Source: Ilumatobacter coccineus YM16-304 (lineage in GTDB: Bacteria; Actinomycetota; Acidimicrobiia; Acidimicrobiales; Ilumatobacteraceae). From it: DNA of 64,000 nucleotides. Every line of letters starts with the position of its first letter. The first letter of the stretch is position 1. The notes beneath the pieces were generated by a model, which saw only the letters and a program-made list of their open reading frames with translations, was not told the DNA's origin and searched no databases. A program made the position numbers and the translations under genes. The DNA is taken from the NCBI RefSeq assembly GCF_000348785.1, contig NC_020520.1:992001-1056000 (forward strand), in the 5' to 3' direction. This document shows positions 17,310 through 25,495 of the stretch, one piece after another.

Positions 17310-17339
17310 AAACACAATAGTTGAACGTTTGTTGTGTTT
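17310..17339 (-). promoter_or_regulatory. AT-rich inverted-repeat operator candidate for the HTH gene
   Basis: AAACACAA (17310-17317) and TTGTGTTT (17332-17339) form an 8-bp inverted repeat with a 14-nt spacer in a strikingly AT-rich patch 30-60 nt upstream of the HTH start. The AAACAC unit is repeated at 17301-17306. It is a likely self-binding site of the HTH protein. Confidence 0.45.
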
Positions 17340-17472
17340 GTTTGGTGCGGCGCTGTTATCCGCCCGAGACGCGGGCAGTTCGCTTGGTGGCGACCCTGGG
17401 TAGTTCGCAGAGGTTGCCAAACGGGCGGGCTCATGCCATGACGGACCCTTGTGCATGGGACGGCCTTCCCCG

Positions 17473-17513
17473 TGGAGCGCACGGGGCATCGAACCACATC
17501 ATCAGCTTGGAAG
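17473..17513 (-). repeat. tRNA-Gly(UCC)-like 3' fragment, candidate attachment site A
   Basis: On the minus strand this reads CTTCCAAGCTGATGATG followed by a T-loop-like TTCGATG and GCTCCA. It matches the anticodon loop, variable region, T-arm and 3' end of bacterial tRNA-Gly(UCC). The 5' half of a tRNA is absent. The 17-nt word CATCATCAGCTTGGAAG (17497-17513 on the plus strand) is repeated exactly at 21369-21385 in the same orientation. Confidence 0.55.
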
Positions 17514-17922
17514 TTGCGGCGAGCCGATTTCGTCGGTGGCGTCGTGACCTGCGAAGACGTGCTGTGAGCAGGCGTTATGTGGATGTCGTCGCTGTCCAAT
17601 GTGCCCGGTGGTGACCGCCGTGTCCGGCCGGTATCCGCTGTTCCGGGCACGTTGTAGGCACGAGGCCGTGAAGTACCAACTCGACGATCAGCTGCGCGCT
17701 CGGCGCAGTGCACGATATGGGTGGGATCACCCGATCGTAGTTGCCGATTTCGGGTGAGGGCTTCGGGCGACCGGGCGCGGGCGATATCGGTCGGGAGGGT
17801 TGCTATTCGCTTCCGCCCAGAATCGAGTCACCGAGACCGGGTTGCTCGCTGATCAGTGTCACACCCCGTGTGTACGTTCGACTCCAACGTGGCACCGTGC
17901 CACGAGAACGGGGAGAAGCCAA

Positions 17923-18192
17923 ATGGTGTACATCACTGCGGTCCACATGTCGGAAGGCGACGGGCACGAGCACATTGCAAGCGTGCAATGGCGCAATCCG
18001 TTGGACGGCAACACTGGCACGTCCACAACGGCGGTCATGGTCGACTGGATCGACGACAAGAACGGTGACGCCAGGGTTCAGAGCATGCCGGAGGACGCGA
18101 AGGTCGGAACCGTCGACGGAACACCGAAGCATTTGAGGTCCTACGCCAACGGCAAGTGGACAGACAACTTGCTCGCACTTCCTCGCTTCTAA
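17923..18192 (+). CDS. DUF3892 family small protein
   Basis: The 89-residue protein begins MVYITAVHMSEGDGHEHIA and ends with LRSYANGKWTDNLLALPRF, the two conserved blocks of DUF3892. Function is unknown; family members occur in accessory regions and next to phage or defence genes. The ATG at 17923 has a clear Shine-Dalgarno (GGGGAG) 7 nt upstream, which decides the start over the longer frame from 17800. Confidence 0.75.
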   Translation: MVYITAVHMSEGDGHEHIASVQWRNPLDGNTGTSTTAVMVDWIDDKNGDARVQSMPEDAKVGTVDGTPKHLRSYANGKWTDNLLALPRF

Positions 18193-18420
18193 GGAGTCGT
18201 CTGAGTCGCTGTCACACGCCGGCTGGACCGCTCGCGCCCGACGATGCATCGCGTCGAGGAACCTCTGCGTGAGCCGAAGCACTGAACTAGCCCCAAACGT
18301 CGCCCCGCAGATCGGTGTACCGGCGCACCCGAACGAGCGCATCGGTGCCGTTCCCGGACGTCCCGGCATCTGACACGCTACGACAGTTGGGGTCGAGTCG
18401 CAGGTCCAGCCATCGCGGCA

Positions 18421-19545
18421 TCAGTCGTCCCGGCCGTGCAAGAACCAGCCGCGAGATCGGGCGACGTCCGCCGCGGCGCCGAAGGCATCTCCACATTGGT
18501 TGACCAATTGGTTGAGGCTGCCGAGAGCGACGACCGAGTCTGTGTCGATGCCGTCGCTGCGTGTCAACTCGCTCAGGAGTGCGGCGTTGACCTGCTGCAG
18601 CAGGATGATCGCGCCGTGGCCGGTCTCTGCGAAGTCCGCGTAGACGGTCGCGCCCGGTGTCCGATGCGGCTTCCCTTCGATGTCGATTCGTTGGAGAGCC
18701 GCTGCGCGAGGGCCGCCGTGGACGGCGTGATTGCCGTACCGATAGAAGGGCCGCAGATGGGCGACGCCGGCAAGACCCTCAAGGTCGGCAATGCCTGGGT
18801 TCGATTTCGAGCAGATCGGGGCCGCCCAACCGAGCGGTCGCGCGAACGACTTCCCACCCCACCGGTCGACTACTTCGTCGTGCCACGCAAGGAGTATCGC
18901 CATCTCGCCGTCGGGCAACGGCGTCCTGCCAAGTGCTTCGGCATGTTCCTGGTACGCCTTCGCATCCTGGTAGTGCTCGACGGCCTCGAAGTCCCGGTAT
19001 CGACGAGTGATCTCTTCGTCCGAGTCCTGAAGGACGGCTGCGATCACCGCGAGTTCGTGCAGTGTCCGATGACGAGCCTCAGCGCCCGATGGAAATCCCG
19101 TTCGCTGGAGAACGCCAACCTCGGCTGCGACGCAGCACGCACGAGCGTGGAGATCTAAGAGCGTTGACCAGACGATCGGCCGGGTGGCGTCATCGACGGT
19201 CGCCTCCGCTGCCCACCGCGCACCCTGTTCATACGACGCGTAGGCGATCGCGTCGTACAGGTCGAAGGCGTCGCCCCAGACAGCCTCAAGCGTGATCGCG
19301 AGCGTTCGACGATCGCGTCGGAGCTGACGCGCCAGGCGTGGTACTCCTTCCAGAAGGCGCTCGGTCACGCGGTCAGCGAACCGTAGGAGATCGTCGGGTG
19401 ACTGAGTCGGAGTCTCTTGAAGATCTTGGCGTGCGCGACCTCTCCGCAGTCGGTCGCGAGCTGACCGCATCGATGCACTGGAGGCGCTCAGCGCGATCCG
19501 CGCTGCGCGTTCGAGTCTGAGCCTGCGATGGCGAAGCGGATGCAT
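18421..19545 (-). CDS. DUF5677 family protein
   Basis: The 374-residue mostly helical protein has the signature I recall for DUF5677: an Ala-rich CCVAAEVGVLQRTGFPSGAE region, RHRTLHELAVIAAVL, and FEAVEHYQDAKAYQEHAEALG. The C-terminal YRYGNHAVHGGPRA region is also conserved. DUF5677 proteins are unassigned but frequent in defence-like islands. The start at 19545 is supported by GAGGA 8 nt upstream on the minus strand. The N-terminal 45 residues are Arg-rich and may be poorly conserved. It lies downstream of the Abi_C gene. Confidence 0.65.
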   Translation of the reverse strand: MHPLRHRRLRLERAARIALSASSASMRSARDRLRRGRARQDLQETPTQSPDDLLRFADRVTERLLEGVPRLARQLRRDRRTLAITLEAVWGDAFDLYDAIAYASYEQGARWAAEATVDDATRPIVWSTLLDLHARACCVAAEVGVLQRTGFPSGAEARHRTLHELAVIAAVLQDSDEEITRRYRDFEAVEHYQDAKAYQEHAEALGRTPLPDGEMAILLAWHDEVVDRWGGKSFARPLGWAAPICSKSNPGIADLEGLAGVAHLRPFYRYGNHAVHGGPRAAALQRIDIEGKPHRTPGATVYADFAETGHGAIILLQQVNAALLSELTRSDGIDTDSVVALGSLNQLVNQCGDAFGAAADVARSRGWFLHGRDD

Positions 19546-19664
19546 GCAAGGATCCTCGCAGACAGGCGGCGCGGGCTGCAGCGCGACTCAACAACGCCGG
19601 TGGCTCAATCTCGCGCACTTCGCGGAGCGCTGACGCACCGCGATGGGCGGCCCACAATGCTGTG

Positions 19665-20627
19665 TCAGAACGGTACGAATAAGCGATCCACAAGCAACTG
19701 CCACCGTGCTCGATGGCCGTCGTCGATGAGCGCCGACATCTCTCCCAGCGTGGTCCAGGTGGCATTCATGGCCTCGTCGTTCCGCCTGAGCGCGGGGTCG
19801 ATCCGAGCTGTTTCCACCTCATCCAGTAGACGGACCTGAAGGTCAGCCCCGAGACGAGGGACGATGGCGGCCAGCACACTCAGTCGAATGGGCCGCAGGA
19901 CACCGTCGGACGTCAGGAGGAGTCCCTTGGCCACGCCGTACTGGTACGCAATCGGCCACCCATCCTCGTGTTCAAGGGGCTCTACTCCATCCCCTGCGAC
20001 CACGAAGGTGTCCCGACGGACACCTCGCTCGGCGACGGCAAAGCCAAGCCGCTCCAACTCTTCGTCCGGGAGTTGTTTAAAGCCAACCTCCTCCAGCCGC
20101 TGAGCAAGCAGGCCAGCACGAAACGTTGTCCCGGTGAGCTCGGCGATCAGTGTTGAAACCGAGTTCGCGAGGAGACGCTCGAGGCGGGCCAGCGCCCAGC
20201 GCACCCATGCCTCCGTGTACGAGCGCACGAGTTGGACGTCCTCATCCGCGATGACCGGCATCGTTGGCTTTCCATGACCAGCTCCGTGATCGTTGCGTAG
20301 TTCGCTCAAGCCTTGTGCGGCGGTTTGCTGTGCACTGATCAGCAGGGTGAGGCCCTTGGCCAGCGTTGCTGCCTGCACCTCGCCATCGTTCTTCGGCGTC
20401 GCACTGCCAAGCAGGGTGGACGCCTTCTTGACGAGCTTGGGGAAGTCTGCGATCTCAGGCGAGGTCGCCTCGGCGAGCACGACCTTTGCGACGCATTCCA
20501 CAAGGTCCTTGCAAGCGCCGATGACGCCGCCGTGGTCGCTCGCGATCTGGGCTCGAATGCGGGACTTGTGTGCCTGAATCGCTTCCCAATGGGGTCCGTC
20601 GATGTGGGCGGGACGAGGTATCTCCAT
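19665..20627 (-). CDS. abortive infection family protein (Abi_C domain)
   Basis: The protein has about 320 residues. Residues 30-160 carry the Abi_C-like pattern: IGACKDLVECVAKVVL, a helical stretch with VQAATLAKGLTLLISAQQTAAQGL, and the diagnostic LRNDHGAGHGKP followed by ARSYTEAWVRWAL-like helices. The C-terminal half is unfamiliar. In characterised systems such domains are tied to phage exclusion, but this protein's mechanism is unknown. The ATG at 20627 is preferred; a TACATT box lies 9 nt upstream. Confidence 0.7.
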   Translation of the reverse strand: MEIPRPAHIDGPHWEAIQAHKSRIRAQIASDHGGVIGACKDLVECVAKVVLAEATSPEIADFPKLVKKASTLLGSATPKNDGEVQAATLAKGLTLLISAQQTAAQGLSELRNDHGAGHGKPTMPVIADEDVQLVRSYTEAWVRWALARLERLLANSVSTLIAELTGTTFRAGLLAQRLEEVGFKQLPDEELERLGFAVAERGVRRDTFVVAGDGVEPLEHEDGWPIAYQYGVAKGLLLTSDGVLRPIRLSVLAAIVPRLGADLQVRLLDEVETARIDPALRRNDEAMNATWTTLGEMSALIDDGHRARWQLLVDRLFVPF

Positions 20628-20745
20628 GTGGTTCCGAATGTAGCCGAATCGATGACCAGGCTTCAGGCGCTCCTGGTCCTGGCACCCGCGCAGCGGCATC
20701 GACGATGCCCGCCGACGATTCTGAGCATTTCGCCGAGCGCCTCGA

Positions 20746-21225
20746 CTACTGCCTCACGGTGCGAACCATAAGTGATCGCAGTGGGTGGCAAGGCGCTCCT
20801 CGCAGCGGTAGATGGCGCGGTTCCCCTTCCGATGTCTGGTCCACGCATCGGACCTCGAGCCCGCACGCGTCGAGGCGGTCAACCACCGGAGCGATGCGCT
20901 GCCGGGCGACCCGCGTGCCAGCCCCGAAGGGGGCGGTCCCCCATGCGCCCACGCCGCCCTCGACCGGTTCGCGGAAGCCAGCGGTCGTCGCGCTCTGCTC
21001 GATCCACCAGTTGGCGTACTCGCCGAAGGTGATCTTGCCGGCGTCGGGATCGACCCAGTCGCCGCGGACGATGTCGGCCTCGACGGTCGACAGCCAACGA
21101 CGGGCATCGGTCTTCGCAGCGAAGGTGTGGTCGGCGGCGATCTGTTTGCCGAGATGCCAGTACCGGGCTTGGTACTTGCCGCTGGGCAACTTGCGGATGC
21201 TTCCGAATGAACGGGCTCGAACCAT
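20746..21225 (-). pseudogene. int: tyrosine-type phage integrase, decayed
   Basis: The first 75 codons are clearly integrase. An AP2-like arm-binding region comes first (SIRKLPSGKYQARYWHLGK), then AAKTDARRWLSTVEADIVRG and ITFGEYANWWIEQ from the core-binding domain. After that the frame drifts, with GC-rich nonsense and no catalytic Arg-His-Arg-Tyr domain before a stop at about residue 159. The gene is therefore truncated and probably frameshifted. Its position next to tRNA-like fragment B fits a remnant of an integrative element. Confidence 0.75.
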
Positions 21226-21342
21226 TGCGAGGCTCCTCGTGCTCGGTGTCTGCTGGTAGGCACGCCTAGGCACGACACGCCGCTGAGACCGCTCGGCGTT
21301 ACACAAACTCTCGTCAGAAACTCTCTGACCAGGGATTATGCG

Positions 21343-21407
21343 TGGAGCTGTCTACCGGAATGGACCCGCATCATCAGCTTGGAAGGCTGCGGTCTTCTCG
21401 CGCCATT
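21343..21407 (-). repeat. tRNA-Gly(UCC)-like degenerate fragment, candidate attachment site B
   Basis: The minus strand carries AATGGC (D-loop-like), then GCAGCCTTCCAAGCTG with a perfect anticodon stem-loop (CAGC/GCTG, anticodon TCC), then ATGATGCGGGT and GCTCCA. It resembles bacterial tRNA-Gly(UCC), but the acceptor and T stems do not pair. It is probably a pseudo-tRNA or an attachment-site remnant. It shares 17 identical nt with fragment A. Confidence 0.55.
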
Positions 21408-21445
21408 CGCGGTGGCAATCATCTGACAGGTGTAAGAATGGCTGC

Positions 21446-21964
21446 ATGTCGCGGTTGGCTGAGTCGTATGCGGGGCGACTGTTGATCTACGCCGTCGCAG
21501 CCGTCATCGGTTCGGCGGTTGGCTCGTTGTGGACGTGGACCAGCGATGCCTGGGTGGACGCCAACCCGTTGATCTCGGGTCCGTCGGTGGCGTTGTTCAG
21601 TCTCGGACCGACCATCGCGGTGCTCGCCGCTGTTCGCCTCTCGCTGTCCGAAGTGGCAGCCGTGGCGACCCTCCTGGCGGTGGCGATGATCGGCATGTGG
21701 TACGTGTTCGCCGGGAACGACTCGTCGACCTCGGCGTTGATCTTCATCTGGGGATGGCTGGCGGGCCTTCCTGCCGCGGCGGCGATCGTCTGGCTCGACG
21801 GCCGGCGCTCACAGAGTCAGCGCGGCCCGTCTCAAACTGGTCCGGCGGGGCAAGAGCGAAGCGATCGAGCGCACGCGAAGGCGGGGCGCCTCCGCGGGCC
21901 CGCCGTCATGGTCTGCCGGAGTAGGAGAGATTTCGCTGTACCTTCTGCGCGCGAACCGCAATAA
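21446..21964 (+). CDS. small integral membrane protein (about four spans)
   Basis: This is a protein of about 172 residues that I do not recognise. Hydrophobic segments lie near residues 8-28, 45-65, 72-92 and 100-118, followed by a basic tail rich in Arg and Ser. The ATG at 21446 lies 6 nt after TAAGAAT, a possible leaderless box. The upstream frame reads through the tRNA-like fragment and is rejected. The last 50 residues have low-quality composition, so the true end might differ if a frameshift is present. Confidence 0.5.
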   Translation: MSRLAESYAGRLLIYAVAAVIGSAVGSLWTWTSDAWVDANPLISGPSVALFSLGPTIAVLAAVRLSLSEVAAVATLLAVAMIGMWYVFAGNDSSTSALIFIWGWLAGLPAAAAIVWLDGRRSQSQRGPSQTGPAGQERSDRAHAKAGRLRGPAVMVCRSRRDFAVPSAREPQ

Positions 21965-21973
21965 TTATTGACA

Positions 21974-22726
21974 ATGAATGTCACCTCGTCGTCGAAGCGG
22001 GTCGGCATCGCTCTGTCGGTGCTGCTGAGCTGTGGCATCGCCACGGCATGTGGGAGCGGAGAGGACTCGGCACCGGTGGAGTCGCCACCCGTCGTCGAGG
22101 CGCCCACGTCGACCGACATCGCAACCGACGCGACCACGGTCGCGCCGACCGATCCGCCGGCGAACGACCCCACGACCGTTCCGCCGACCGAACCGCCGGC
22201 CACCGAACTGCCGCCGACCGTTCCACCCACCGACGCGCCGCCGGCCACGGAACCACCGACCACCGGGTACGAGGAACTGGGCGGCTACGGCCCGCCGACC
22301 GTCGACCTCGAGCTCACCGACGACCGCACCTCGCCGGTGGTGGAGCCGCTCGCCGACGGCGTCTACTACGCGCAAGACGCAGTGTCGGACGGGGAGGCCG
22401 TGAACTTCGAGCTCGGGCAGTGGTTCGCGTGCGACGGCAGCGGCGTGCCCGACCACCCGGAGGTCGAGTGCGTGTCGGGCTTCGGCACGCTCCTCGAACC
22501 GAGCACCACGGTGACCATGTCGCCCAACGCGGTGGTCACGGTCATCACCGGCGACCTGAGCAACTTCGATCGAGCCGACATCAGCACCACCGAGTACGCC
22601 CGACTCCTCGCCGGTGAAAGCCCGGCAGCCGACGCACCCGTTGGCTACGAGTTCACGAACACCCACACGTTCGTGCAGGTCACCGGCGGTGCCGTGGTGG
22701 CGGTGCAACAGCTCTACACGTCGTGA
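21974..22726 (+). CDS. lipoprotein with Pro/Thr-rich stalk
   Basis: The protein has about 250 residues. It starts with a signal peptide and lipobox (VLLSCGIATAC, Cys about residue 26). A Pro/Thr/Ala-rich stalk of repeated PPTEPPA units covers about residues 35-97, and a globular domain of about 150 residues contains two Cys (FACDGSG and VECVSG). I do not recognise the domain. The ATG at 21974 follows the AT-rich taattattgac stretch; a TTG at 21968 is possible. Confidence 0.7.
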   Translation: MNVTSSSKRVGIALSVLLSCGIATACGSGEDSAPVESPPVVEAPTSTDIATDATTVAPTDPPANDPTTVPPTEPPATELPPTVPPTDAPPATEPPTTGYEELGGYGPPTVDLELTDDRTSPVVEPLADGVYYAQDAVSDGEAVNFELGQWFACDGSGVPDHPEVECVSGFGTLLEPSTTVTMSPNAVVTVITGDLSNFDRADISTTEYARLLAGESPAADAPVGYEFTNTHTFVQVTGGAVVAVQQLYTS

Positions 22727-22760
22727 CCGCAACAGCGCGTCGAGCGCGCCACCACGACCG

Positions 22761-23885
22761 TCAGGCGGTCATCAGCGCCTTGACGTGCGTGCGGTCGACG
22801 TAGAGCAGCAACAGCGCAGCGGTCGTCATCACGGTCGCGGCGGCGAGACCCATCATCGTCGTCTGCCCGGCGGCGATGAACGTTCCGCCCATGATCGGCC
22901 CGAACACGCGACCCGCGGCCATCACGGCCTGAGCATCGCCGGCTCGCTCCTGCGGGAAGTTCGACCGTGACGCCAACAGGTTGAACGCCGCCGGGATGCC
23001 CATGACGAAGGCGAATCCCCAGCCGACGAGGGCGAAGACGAACACCGGCTTGACGTGGATCGTCGGCAGCAGGAACGCGAGCGCTGCCGTGCACCCGAAC
23101 CACAGCCCCGCCGGGCCACGACGGCCGACCCACTTAGCCGCCGGAATCGCCGCGAGCGCGTTGCCACTGAACACCAACGACACCGTCACCGCGGAGAAAC
23201 CGACGAGGTCGGTGCCGATGGCCGCGGCGAACACGAACACCGACGAACCGCCGAGCGTGACCATGCCGAGCGAGGCCAGGATGACCCGCGCCGCACGCGT
23301 CGGAGCGTGGCGCGTCTGGTGCGGACGCAGTCGATCGACCTTCGAGATCTGATGCGCGAACGCGAGCGGCGACGCGGCCACGAACGCGAGCACGACGAAC
23401 AACCATCGCAACCCGGCGGCGTCGAGCACGATCGCCACGCCTGGAGCGAGGATCACGCCGACCAACGGACCGACGACCGCCATGTCGCCGGTCTTCTGCG
23501 TGTCGCCGAATGCGTCCTGCCAGCCGAACCACGCGGCCAGACCCAACGACACGCCACTCACGAGTCGGGTGCCGCCCATCACCGCCAGATTCGGTGCCAT
23601 CGCCGACGAGAGGTTCGCCACCAGGCCGAGGAGGCCGATCGTGATGAACACCGAACGAACCGGACGCAGGAACCGACCGGCAGCCCACGACGCGATGACG
23701 AAGCCCGCCAGTTGTGCGGTCGACATCCAACCCGCCGCGCCGACCGACACGTCGAACTCGTCGGAGATCGGCCCCAGCACGAAGGGCGTCGCCGTGAACA
23801 CGGCCGTGCTCGACGCCATGGCGATGAGCACCGCCGGCTTGACGTTGAGACGCGCTGCCTGCAGCAGCCGAACGGGAACCTGCAC
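22761..23885 (-). CDS. MFS transporter
   Basis: The 374-residue hydrophobic protein has about 11-12 predicted spans and the MFS pattern GGTRLVSGVSLGLAAW in the fourth helix. The first half includes FVLGPISDEFDVSVGAAGWMSTAQLAGFV split into helix and loop. Substrate is unknown; distant similarity to drug-efflux MFS is likely. Translation starts at a GTG whose first base is the last base of the plsC stop (TAGTG), so it is coupled to plsC. Confidence 0.8.
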   Translation of the reverse strand: MQVPVRLLQAARLNVKPAVLIAMASSTAVFTATPFVLGPISDEFDVSVGAAGWMSTAQLAGFVIASWAAGRFLRPVRSVFITIGLLGLVANLSSAMAPNLAVMGGTRLVSGVSLGLAAWFGWQDAFGDTQKTGDMAVVGPLVGVILAPGVAIVLDAAGLRWLFVVLAFVAASPLAFAHQISKVDRLRPHQTRHAPTRAARVILASLGMVTLGGSSVFVFAAAIGTDLVGFSAVTVSLVFSGNALAAIPAAKWVGRRGPAGLWFGCTAALAFLLPTIHVKPVFVFALVGWGFAFVMGIPAAFNLLASRSNFPQERAGDAQAVMAAGRVFGPIMGGTFIAAGQTTMMGLAAATVMTTAALLLLYVDRTHVKALMTA

Positions 23886-24688
23886 TACGAGGCGACGTCG
23901 ACGTCGTCGCCGAGCAGCGCCGGCTCGGGAGCCACGTACCCGTGCTCGGTGCGCAACTGTTCGCGTGCCGCGACGATGGTGTCACGAACCTGGGTACGCA
24001 GCGCGTCGAGGTCGCGCTTCGTGAGCCCCTCGGTCGGCACCGGCTCGAGCACGCGCACCTCGGCGTTGGCTCGGCCCTGGATCCACGACCCCTTGTTCAA
24101 GCAGTCGCGCGTCCCGTGGATGGCCAACGGCAGGATCGGGTAGCCGCCCTCGATCGCGATCTTGAACGCTCCCGCACTGAACTCGCGCAGCTCACCCGTC
24201 TTCGACCGGCTTCCCTCGGGGAAGATCAACACCGACGTCTTGTTGCGCAACCGCTCCTTCGCGATGTTGAGCGCAGCGATACCCGACTTCGCGTCGCCGC
24301 GGACGAGGGGGATGTCACGAGCGAGGCGCATCAACTGACCGAGGAACGGGATCTTCATGATCTCGATCTTCGACAGGTACTTCATCTCCCACGGGAGGTG
24401 CGACAGCAGCAGCATGTCGACGAAGCTCTCGTGGTTGGCGACCACCACGTACGGCTTGCGCATGTCATCGGGTGCCTCGCCGGACGTGGTGAACTTCCAC
24501 AGCGGGTTGAGCCAACTGTTCGGCATGACCACCTTGCGGAACAGGTAGCCGGCGGCGTACGCGCCCTTGTCGAACGGCATCGTCACGAGCCGAACGACCG
24601 CCACCATCGGCAGCCAGATCAGCACCGACAGCCCGAGGACGAACCAGCTCCAGACCGACAGGATCATCCGCACCGGCTTCGCGTTCAT
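23885..24688 (-). CDS. plsC: 1-acyl-sn-glycerol-3-phosphate acyltransferase family protein
   Basis: PlsC acylates lysophosphatidate in membrane phospholipid synthesis. The 267-residue protein has an N-terminal hydrophobic helix (about residues 8-33), the catalytic NHESFVD at 85-91 (NHx4D), FPEGSRSKTG in the middle and an ILPLAIHGTRDCL block. The ATG at 24688 follows a TACACT box by 7 nt, pointing to leaderless transcription of the plsC-MFS pair. Confidence 0.88.
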   Translation of the reverse strand: MNAKPVRMILSVWSWFVLGLSVLIWLPMVAVVRLVTMPFDKGAYAAGYLFRKVVMPNSWLNPLWKFTTSGEAPDDMRKPYVVVANHESFVDMLLLSHLPWEMKYLSKIEIMKIPFLGQLMRLARDIPLVRGDAKSGIAALNIAKERLRNKTSVLIFPEGSRSKTGELREFSAGAFKIAIEGGYPILPLAIHGTRDCLNKGSWIQGRANAEVRVLEPVPTEGLTKRDLDALRTQVRDTIVAAREQLRTEHGYVAPEPALLGDDVDVAS

Positions 24689-24695
24689 CAGGCCG

Positions 24696-24701
24696 AGTGT
24701 A
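24696..24701 (-). promoter_or_regulatory. TACACT -10-like box for plsC
   Basis: On the minus strand TACACT is 7 nt upstream of the plsC ATG, the same arrangement as for the DUF222 and DtxR-type genes. Confidence 0.5.
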
Positions 24702-24796
24702 GGTCGGCACCCACTCCCGGCCGACCGTTTGGCACCCGGTCAGGTGTCGCACGAACTCGCCCGTCGGCGCGTGCGGTGAACTGCCAAGATCACCCC

Positions 24797-25495
24797 ATGC
24801 CGCACAACGAACACGGACAGCCGGTCGGTGCGCCGGTCACCCAGCCGCTGCCGTCAGGGCCACCGACCGTCGACCCGATGATCGGTCGGTACTGCGACGT
24901 CGTCCGCTTCAGCGCCGCCGATCACGCCGCCGATCTGTGGTCCGAGTTCTCGGCCGCTCCCGACGGATCGGACTGGACCTACCTGCCCGACGAACCCCTC
25001 GAATCGCTCGACGCCACCCGAACGTGGGCGGAACGCATCGAAGCGAGCATCGACATGATCATGTGCGCGATCATCGACCGCTCGACCGGCCGCGCCGTCG
25101 GCAACGCGAGCTACCAGCGCATCACGCCGGCCTGGGGATCGGTGGAGGTCGGCTACGTCCACTTCGGCCGCTCGATGCAACGCACCCCGCTCGCGACCGA
25201 AGCGATGTTCCTGATGATGCAGCGAGCATTCGACTGCGGCTACCGCCGCTACGAGTGGAAGTGCGACGCCCTCAACGAACCCTCGCGCGCCGCAGCGAAG
25301 CGGTTGGGTTTCTCCTACGAAGGCCTGTTTCGCCAGGCCGTCGTCTACAAGGGCCGCACCCGCGACACCGCATGGTTCTCGATCATCGACACCGAATGGC
25401 CGGCGATCCGCGCCGAGTTCGAACGCTGGCTCGACCCAGCCAACTTCGACGACGAGGGAGTCCAGCGCACCCGCCTCGCAATGCCCGTCAGCTGA
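24797..25495 (+). CDS. RimJ/RimL-type GNAT acetyltransferase
   Basis: The 232-residue protein has the GNAT pattern of RimJ/RimL: NASYQRITPAWGSVEVGYVHFG, LATEAMFLMMQRAFDCGYRRYEW split over the acetyl-CoA loop helix, ALNEPSRAAAKRLGF, and YKGRTRDTAWFSI. Such enzymes acetylate N-termini or small molecules; this target is unknown. The ATG at 24797 is chosen. The last 8 bases (TCAGCTGA) are a palindrome that holds stops for this gene and for the convergent one at 25488. Confidence 0.85.
   Translation: MPHNEHGQPVGAPVTQPLPSGPPTVDPMIGRYCDVVRFSAADHAADLWSEFSAAPDGSDWTYLPDEPLESLDATRTWAERIEASIDMIMCAIIDRSTGRAVGNASYQRITPAWGSVEVGYVHFGRSMQRTPLATEAMFLMMQRAFDCGYRRYEWKCDALNEPSRAAAKRLGFSYEGLFRQAVVYKGRTRDTAWFSIIDTEWPAIRAEFERWLDPANFDDEGVQRTRLAMPVS

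Larger units (their letters stand above)
17282..17922. other. 641-nt gene-poor stretch at the left edge of a decayed mobile region
   Basis: I see no convincing gene here. It holds the HTH operator (17310-17339), a tRNA-Gly-like fragment (17473-17513) and otherwise unremarkable sequence with short open frames that look like noise. It ends at the Shine-Dalgarno of the DUF3892 gene. Confidence 0.5.

Noticed and set aside
21343-21407. A functional tRNA-Gly(UCC) gene
   Set aside because: The anticodon arm is good, but the acceptor and T stems do not pair and the 5' end is missing.
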